This document shows positions 56,905-64,000 of a DNA stretch of 64,000 nucleotides, piece by piece; the first letter of the stretch is position 1, and each line of letters opens with the position of its first letter. This DNA comes from Collybia mongolica (lineage: Eukaryota; Basidiomycota; Agaricomycetes; Agaricales; Clitocybaceae). The stretch spans positions 620,001-684,000 of the forward strand of contig JAAXNY010000016.1 of the NCBI GenBank assembly GCA_013420905.1, in the 5' to 3' direction. The position numbers were made by a program, and so were the translations under genes. Below the pieces are notes generated by a model, which saw nothing but the letters and a program-made list of their open reading frames with translations, did not search any database and had not been told where the DNA came from.

Positions 56905-59192
56905 ATGAGCCAAACTCCAGAACCTATCCTCACTTTCATCGACGGCGTTGACGAAGCTCCGCATTATCTCACCCCCGAAGAGATTAAAGAGCTCACTAGC
57001 TCTGGTGCGGGGTTGGGAGACTGGTTTGCTCAGTGGCTCGCCGCAACCCCGGAAGCCCAACGCGCCCTCAGCTTCCGTGATCTTCTCACTAAAGTAGTCC
57101 CTCCTAACTCTTATAAAACCTTCGCGATCGCGGATGGCACACCCATCGTGTACGACCACAAGAACCCCGACAACCCGCTCAACTCCGTCAGTCGCCATTT
57201 GCGATTTATCACTGTGGTCATACCCGACCTCAGTGGTTCGTTTGATATATCCCAAGCTATTTTGAAGAGGACTCTGTGTATCGTTGGCAGCTCTAATCCT
57301 GACGGTACAGACGACTCGACAGCATTCTTACAATGCGCAAGCTGGGACCCTGATGCACTCGGCAAGAAATTGGGTATGATGAGGTTCTACCAACGCAATA
57401 CAGCATGGGAATACTTTGGAAATGGGTTTAATGCTGTACGTTCCATTCCATTGTCCTGGAAAAGTTCCCATTTATATTGTGCAACCTCAGTTCAACCCTC
57501 CAACGGAAAACAATATGCCTTTTTGTGGGTAAGTTGATGTCGCTTTCTTTGCGTCAACCATAAGCTGATACTTTCTTAGCCACGTGGGAGGCACACTCAT
57601 TATGAAGGTTAGCTGGTCGCTATGTTTCCCAAACTTTTCCTCAGAGGTTTACATTCCGTACATTATAGGAGCTTACTGTCCCTTGGACACATTGGTATAA
57701 TATCGGAAATATCAACGAATTCATCGCGTCAATAGGGTCTACAAGGACAACTCCCTCCCTATGCGATCCACACAATGCTCTCTACGACCCTCTATTCACG
57801 CCGCCCGGTGGACCGGAGTTCTCCTTGCTTGTGAGTATAGTCCATATCAACATTGGATTTTTGATTCAAAAATTTATGCTCAGGGACGTGCTGAAGATTT
57901 TGAAGCCGTTGTAGAAGTGTCCGTTAGCAAGTGGTATATCTCGCGCTGGAGTAAGTTCTCTGCTCTTCAATACTCTTATTTGCGCTAATGCTGGCACTCC
58001 ACTATAGAACACGATTTTCTGGACTCCTCGAAGAATCCTCTCGAAACAATCACAACCGTAATCAAACAATGGGTTGGAAATATACTGCTCAACCGTAGCA
58101 TGAATATTGCAGCAAGCGCGACATCTTCGGCACAGGTACAGGCAGCAAGCGAAATTAATGGCATTCCGACAACAATGTTCTGCAACCTCAAAGCTTTGAC
58201 GCTCAATGGGCTTCTCCCCTCAGTTGCTCCCCCCAATGTATGTCTTGCAAAATAAACAGTATGTCAAAGCTGATTATTATTTCAATCTCCAGGCATTCAC
58301 CGCTACAAATGCGATGTACGTCTCGGGACTGGCGAAACTTGAACTCTCCCTGTTTTACGACGATTTTTCTACCGACCCACCCACCCGCAAGCTGGCTGTC
58401 CAGGGTAGTGAGGGGCCTTTCGCATTCCCTGTGATCGAGCCTGGAATCGAGGACATTAGTGCGATTAGAACTCTGCTCAACTATGCACCAATAGCAACCC
58501 TCATACCAGCCAAAGCCATAGCCGCTCTTCTGATGGTCGACTTCTAGTAAGTTATTTACCTCCGCCGGCTCGACCTCTACTAAATTTTCCCCAACAGTAA
58601 CCCGCTATATTCAGCTCGCCGTATGAGTCTCATGAAATACGTCCCGGACAGTGCTCAGTTTGATGCCAGCACCAAGACTTACAATGTCATGGAGCAGTTC
58701 ATCGCCAACGTCAATGCTTCCCCTGATGCCAACAATTCTGCCTCGCCTGAGTATGAGATATTACAACTTCTCAATACTCCTGACGAGCAGTATGTGGCCG
58801 TGTTCACAGAACGAGTGAACACCTACCTGAAGAACGTTGCCTCACGCTTCATTACCGACGAAATTACTCGACAAGCAGCGGTTGACGAGTATATGCTACT
58901 CGCAGAGGGTCGACGCAGGTTATACAAAGGCTATGAGGATTCCAAGCCTGATGGAGCTGGCTTGGACGAGTTCAGGCTAACTCTCCCCATTGCGTCACAG
59001 CCTGACCCATTTGTTCTGACGAACATGCAGGAAACTGGCGAGGTACAGGTCATGTCAGAGGAAGAGGCAGTCATTATCAAGGGACCTTTGCACAGATCTA
59101 ACGACATGCCGGCTTCACACCCGGCCGGGCGTGGGGCCTCAGGAGGGAGCTGCCCAGCGCAACGCAAATGGGTGAGGAGGGCCCTCATGTGA
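56905..59192 (+). CDS. large protein of unknown function, eight exons
   Basis: I do not recognise the family. My model: 56905-57435, 57491-57528, 57580-57607, 57669-57830, 57884-57950, 58008-58237, 58293-58546 and 58598-59192, one frame of 634 residues. There is no signal peptide. A Trp/His-rich core is notable: WEYFGNGFNAFNPPTENNMPF then CGHVGGTLIMKELTVPWTHWYNIG, STRTTPSLCDPHNALYDP and SVSKWYISRWKHDF. The repeated His/Trp pairs could bind a metal or cofactor, but this is speculation. A helical, Glu-rich region follows (YEILQLLNTPDEQYVAVFTERVNTYLKN), then a polar tail ending KWVRRALM. Exon phases are consistent and the introns have GT...AG ends. It lies 0.9 kb before the tyrosinase gene, same strand. 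Confidence 0.7.
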
Positions 59193-60061
59193 TGCTATAT
59201 CCAACTTTGGCCAATGCAGGCCCATGAATGAATAAATACTCTTTATGTACCTGTACTTGTATACCGCCATTTTCTCAGGTGTCACTTGAATGAATATATC
59301 GTCGTGGTGTATGTGTCAGATGATTCGGTGGTCTGATGAACGAAATTTTGTGTACTTGGTGAAGTCGCTTTTCACGGCAAATCCATTCCTGGAGAATGAT
59401 TGAATGCTCTGCACCAGGACGGGCGGCGTGATCCTCGCGTTCCAGGAGCTGTTCCAACATCGAAGCGCCAGCAAAGAAAGGAACATACGTGCAGGGAGCA
59501 GTTACGTATACGGCCATAGTGATGATAGACACTAAGCCGCCCTGTGGGGGAAGAAAATGAGGGTGGGGATTCATTTCCTCAGAAGCGAGACAGCGTGGTT
59601 GATGATCGGGGGCAACGTGTTTTGATCCTAGAACCCCTCATCCCGGACGGGGTGCTTACAACCCCTCCTTCTGGAATCTGAACAATGGAACGGTTTGGCA
59701 GCTACCATGATAAGAATGATAAGATAGTCATCTGACGAATACCATAATGGGGATGTGGAGAATACCGAGAGATCGCAGTCGATGGATGTGATACTGCAAT
59801 CGCTAGCAATTTTACTAGAGGCACGAAGGTGCCCTGGAAAAGGCACCTTTGTACCAGTACGACCGACAAGCCTTGTCGGAAGTTATGTTTGCCGTTGACA
59901 TCGCGGGGTCAGATCGCTTCCAGAGGCACAGTCGTTTGAAGCGAGTCACATCACAGGCCCGCGAGTTTTTCCCCTGTTGAAGAGCCCTATTCTCGTGTCA
60001 GTTTTCTATAAGTATTTGTGAAAACCAACCCATCAACTCGCAAGAATAAGAAATCGTCGCT
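59193..60061. promoter_or_regulatory. tyrosinase promoter region
   Basis: No gene seen. A TATA-like TCTATAAGTA lies at 60005-60014, about 50 bp before the tyrosinase ATG, followed by an A-rich leader (AATAAGAAATC). Confidence 0.45.
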
Positions 60062-61930
60062 ATGGCCGCTCCAGAACATCCAACGTGGTCAAACTACATT
60101 TCTACCTTGATGACAGCACCCTACTGGATCGAGCCACCTGCACGGAGAGAGCAGGTCGGCGCCCGTTGGATCGCAGCAATGAAACCTTATGACGTGGACC
60201 TTTCGTCCTATACTAGCGTCAAGGAATACGCCGTGACCACTTATTATCATCTCGTTTCGCGCTCGATGCCTCTGACGGCTGACCAGACCCAATTCTGGCC
60301 CGAACAGGCGTTAAACACATTTAGGCTCTGGGTGAACGAAGGCCTTAGGGAGACTGATAGCGATCCCATCGTGCCCAGCTGCACCATCCCTATCTCCCCT
60401 CGTCCCGTAGAAGCCCCACTCCGATTAAGACGCGATATCTTGTCGTTGACGGAGCTGGAGTTGAATGTATATCGAGCAAAACTTGATGATGTCTTGCGCG
60501 TGAGGGATCTCGGGCCTCAGTCACTCTGGCAGCCACTCTGTCTAGGTATGTAATTACGCCCTGAAATCTGCCCTGAAAACGAGGAGCACTGACCAATGTT
60601 AACCATTTATCACACTATGTCAGTCCACAGCGATTGGTGCTTGCACTACCAAGAGGCCTTCCTGCCATGGCATCGCGCCCACGTAGCTTATATGGAATCC
60701 CTCATTGATCACCCTATTCCTTACTGGAATTTCTTCGCTGCGGATTCTGCGACCTACGGTCATCCCAGCTCTGGCATTCCACAAGCGTTCTTAGACGACA
60801 CGTATATCCATCCGGACACGGGAGAGCAACGTCCCAACCCCCTCAAATATGCACGGGCAAAAGGCGGTCTCTCGAAGGATGGCGTCAGCCCTTATCCAGC
60901 CAGGGATCCACTACTTGCCGACCCAAATGCAGGGACCGGAGAGCAGCGCAGAAACAAGGTCGAGATGACGGCGCTGTATCTTAGTCAGATATCCGACGCA
61001 CTCGCGTTCCCCATCTTTAGCCATCCGCAAGGGGTTGTGGGCTACCCATGGGCGAATATTCCTTCCTTCAACCCTCCACCGCCCGACTCTTGTTACCCAT
61101 ATCGGGGTGTGAACTTCGATGGCTTGTTCGAGCAGCCACACGACAATTATCACGGTTGGGTGGGCCCAGATATGGCCAATAACGCATATACTGCATTCGA
61201 TCCAATTTTCTGGTCATATCACTCTAATGTGGACAGGATCTTTGACATTTGGAGGAAGGCACATATGGATGCGGTGTATTCCAGCCAATTTCCTTTGAGA
61301 CCATTCATCGGTAGGGGCAGGGAGATAAAGATTGATATGGAAGAGCCGAGGGCCTGGGCGTTCACATCGATTGGGGATGTCACGCGGGACTGCAAGGTGC
61401 TTGGATATGCATTTGAAGAGCCCAAGTACCCAGATTACAAGCATATGACGACTAAGGTTTCGCGCCTTCCTTCGCGCGCCATCAACAATCACATGCCGCT
61501 TGGAGTTGCGGCAGGTGCCAACGAGGAGGAAGAGGTCCCGTACATTGTTTTCGATAAGATTGGGTGCACGATGGACAGTTTCTCTATCGATGTCTTTCTT
61601 GTCCCAGAAGGCAGCACCTTTTCGGCAGCCGCCAACAAAGACGAGATATCGTCGTTCACACCGAGCAACCCCCACTATGTCGGGCGCTTGATGCGTCTTG
61701 GTATGGGTACGAGCACCAACTCTGATCGGTGTATCCGGGGGCGAGGAATCACCCGAGTCCTCAACGGGCAGAGGTGTGCACAAGCGCTTGGGTTGCGGGA
61801 AGGCTCAGAGGTAAAGTTGGTTCAACTCGTCAAGCGTCTTGCGGATGGCAAGGTCATTGACGAAACTGAGTGGAAGGCATGGGATGGTTTTGAGGGCGAG
61901 GTCGTATGGGGAATGCCTATGGGGGCTTGA
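60062..61930 (+). CDS. tyrosinase (type-3 copper polyphenol oxidase)
   Basis: Oxidises monophenols and o-diphenols to quinones, in fungi for melanin or defence-related pigments. Two exons, 60062-60545 and 60624-61930, give 596 residues. The CuA site has His residues at about 163, 169 and 178 (HSDWCLHYQEAFLPWHR). The CuB site follows at about 330-370: HDNYH and, after FDPIFWSYHSNVDRIF, the third His with the conserved Asp. A C-terminal extension of about 200 residues (FDKIGCTMDSFSIDVFLV) is consistent with the shielding domain that keeps fungal tyrosinases latent until cleaved. No signal peptide, as usual for fungal intracellular tyrosinases. The single intron lies just before the CuA motif. 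Confidence 0.9.
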
Positions 61931-62664
61931 AGAACGACTAGGCGAAGTCTGATCTGAAGTTGTGAATATTACTGAAACTAGCATTTTACCGTTGGTAAGA
62001 TTTATGGACAGGTGGGGAAATTTGGTATGAATGCATCAAACACAGAAGGTATTTCGCCTGTAGGTACATAAGCAGTGTCCAACATGGATACTAACTGTTG
62101 GCGCCCTTGGATCCGTTTTCGGTAGAGCTGGCAAAGATGCTGCGTGTTTCAAGACTTCAAGTGATGCGGTCTTAGCCGACTCAATCCGGTTGGAGCTGAG
62201 CAAAGAGCTCTGAACCCGTTGAGCGACGGCGCACCTCTCTCCCTTAGGTCTTCCACGAGTAAGGCTGTTCGAGTGAACTCCTAGAAGTAGAGGAAATTCG
62301 GTACTTGGTCGATAATGGTGGCCAGTGGCAATCTGGCAATGAGTATACACGTTGATGCATGTTGATGACAAGAAAATATGTGCTCACGCAATTGTGAATA
62401 CGCGGCCACGGCGAATCTGCTATGCTATCGTGTACTCATGTCGCATAAAATCACATTTTATATATTTCTCTTCAATACTGGAATCGTACCACATTGTTTA
62501 TACTCCTTCAAGACGCCATCGAAATTTTATATAAGAGAAACACAGATTTGAGCTTCAGCAAACATACGAGTGAGAAAATTGGGCCGATACTCCCGATCCG
62601 GTCATTCGCCACACTACTGTATATCGTCACAACTCACCTCTTGCACCCAACTATTTCGGGTTTT
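61931..62664. other. intergenic region, no gene seen
   Basis: 3' flank of the tyrosinase and upstream region of the OYE gene. The OYE frame stays open to 62494, so part of this may be leader or N-terminal coding sequence. Confidence 0.45.
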
Positions 62665-64000
62665 ATGGAACGAGGAGATACGAGGCTGGAAGATGGGGTA
62701 TTCTCACCAATATCCCTCCCTTGCGGCCGTACAGTGCAGAACCGACTCGTCAAGGTGTGTGCTTCCCGTCAAGGTCAACGCCGACTGCGGGGATTCATCT
62801 TATTCAGGTCTCAATGTACGAACATCTAGCGGACTTTCATGGGGGCCCTCCAAACGATTTTCACTACCACTTATACGCGAAATGGGCGCAATACAACTGG
62901 GGAATGGTCTTCACGGGGAACGTGCAAGTCTCTGGTACCCATCTCACGCTTGGACGCGACCTGGTATTGCCAAAAGTCATCTCAAGGGACACTATAAGAC
63001 CGTTCAAGCAATTACTCACGTCTATCCGGGGGGTGTACAACTCGAACGGAACTCTCGCGATCATCCAACTCAGCCACTCAGGACGTCAATCTGCAAACAT
63101 CATTGGTGGCCGCCTACCCTTCCAGCAGCCTCTTGGACCCAGTTCTATTCGTGTCAAGGCTAAGAACGGCGGGTGGCTATCGGATCTAATACACGATTTT
63201 GCCTTTCAAACGCCGCACGAAATGTCGACGGCCGACATTGACGACGTAGTCGAGGCATTTGTGAAAGGAGCGAAGCTAGCGTTGGAGGTCGGGTTCGATG
63301 GTATAGAGCTGCACGCAGCACATGGCTGTAAGTCATCATCATACCTTACTATCCAAGCTTTGTCTCAAGAGAGAGGAAGAACCGTTTTAGATCTTCTCGC
63401 ACAGTTCATCTCACCCAAAGTATGAACATTGACATGAGGGGGTTTTTACTGACATTTTCTTTCAGTCGAATACGCGGACAGACGAATACTCAGCTCACCC
63501 AAACACGGCGCTTCGCTTGTTACATCGCATCATATCAAGTATTCGAGCTGTCATCCCTCGCGAGTTCGTACTGGGGGTCAAATTTAACGCTGCAGACTAC
63601 GCGGAATCCGATGAAGGCACCTCTCCCAATGCCGCTTCAGAACAAGAGGCCCGCGCCCTCGGCCATGTTACGACCATCGCCTCTTGGGGACTTGTGGATT
63701 TTGTGGAAATCAGTGGCGGTGATTACGAAAAGCCAGGTCCGGTCCTTACGAAACCTCGTTCGCTCAACAACTAACGCGCTATACCTGGCACAGCTTTCAT
63801 GGCTTCTGAACACCCCAAGTCCCTACGCCAGGCGCTGTTTGCGCGTTTTTCGAAACTAGCCGTCAAGGCTCTAGAGTCCTTACCCAGAGACGCGTCCTCC
63901 CAACCCCTGCCGCTTGTCCTCCTTACTGGTGGATTTCGGACCCCGGAACTACTCCACACGGCGCTATCCTCGAAGCATGCGCACTTGTTGGGCATTGGCC
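62665..64000 (+). CDS. NADPH dehydrogenase / Old Yellow Enzyme family flavoprotein, 3' end beyond window
   Basis: An FMN-dependent ene-reductase, reducing activated C=C bonds with NAD(P)H. Exons: 62665-62754, 62808-63327, 63391-63419, 63466-63736 and 63794 to the window end. The TIM-barrel landmarks of the OYE family are present: SPISLPCGRTVQNRLVK, MVFTGNVQV, LAIIQLSHSGRQ (the substrate/FMN side), GFDGIELHAAHG then YLLAQFISPKSNTRTDEY, VLGVKFNAADY, DFVEISGGDYE and LLTGGF. The last exon is open at 64000, so the C-terminus is missing. The mini-exon 63391-63419 is needed to complete the AAHGYLLAQF motif. Residues beyond this window decide whether it is a classical or thermophilic-like OYE. Neighbouring the tyrosinase gene. 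Confidence 0.88.

Noticed and set aside
62494..62664. Longer N-terminus for the OYE protein
   Set aside because: The in-frame upstream sequence is not OYE-like; the family normally starts close to the VFSPISLP segment.
1..64000. tRNA, rRNA and CRISPR features
   Set aside because: I saw no cloverleaf-like tRNA sequence with A and B boxes, no rRNA motifs and no regularly spaced repeats. A tRNAscan run would be decisive for the tRNA part.

Overview
The window looks like chromosomal DNA of a filamentous basidiomycete, most likely an Agaricomycete. Nearly every gene is split by 50-100 nt introns with GT-AG borders. Gene families include ones common in mushrooms: a DUF6532-like protein, tyrosinase, FAD monooxygenases with an N-terminal SnoaL-like domain, a reduced protein kinase, DUF3455, double-GFA proteins and LRR/F-box proteins. 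All exon borders were read by hand from splice signals and reading frame; none is supported by transcripts.

Left part (1-13.2 kb): a repeat-rich, gene-poor island. A DUF6532-like gene cut by the window edge and a decayed hypothetical gene precede a nested retroelement complex. A 5'-truncated non-LTR retrotransposon (LINE; RT, RNase H and a C-terminal Cys/His motif) lies on the minus strand between 15-bp target-site duplications (5753-5767 and 11381-11395). It was later hit by a 0.95-kb poly-A element with its own 14-bp duplications and by a 1.2-kb TG...CA element (LTR-like, 4-bp duplication). A second, apparently identical copy of the 0.95-kb element lies upstream in the opposite orientation, forming a long inverted repeat.

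Middle part (13.3-52.5 kb): dense genes. In order: a proline-rich RING-H2 protein (-), a Lys-rich hypothetical protein (+), a small membrane ORF (-), a GH53 endo-galactanase (-) with one abnormal splice donor, two decayed cysteine-dioxygenase-like cupin genes (-), a membrane-anchored reduced protein kinase (-), a TBC1D20/Gyp8-like Rab-GAP (-), two tandem FAD monooxygenases (-), a VPS3/TGFBRAP1-like CORVET subunit lacking the usual N-terminal CNH domain (+), DPM3 (-), an LRR/F-box protein (+), a secreted DUF3455 protein (+), F-box/LRR and membrane-protein remnants with a 203-bp tandem duplication, two convergent double-GFA proteins, a MAPEG protein (+) and TFIIE-alpha (-).

Right part (53.5-64 kb): two unrecognised multi-exon genes transcribed divergently, then a type-3 copper tyrosinase and an Old Yellow Enzyme (NADPH dehydrogenase) that runs off the window. 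Vesicle traffic (TBC, VPS3), ER glycosylation (DPM3) and transcription (TFIIE-alpha) are housekeeping. GH53, tyrosinase, OYE, FMOs, GFA and MAPEG proteins look like degradative, redox or detoxification functions. No tRNA, rRNA or CRISPR was recognised.
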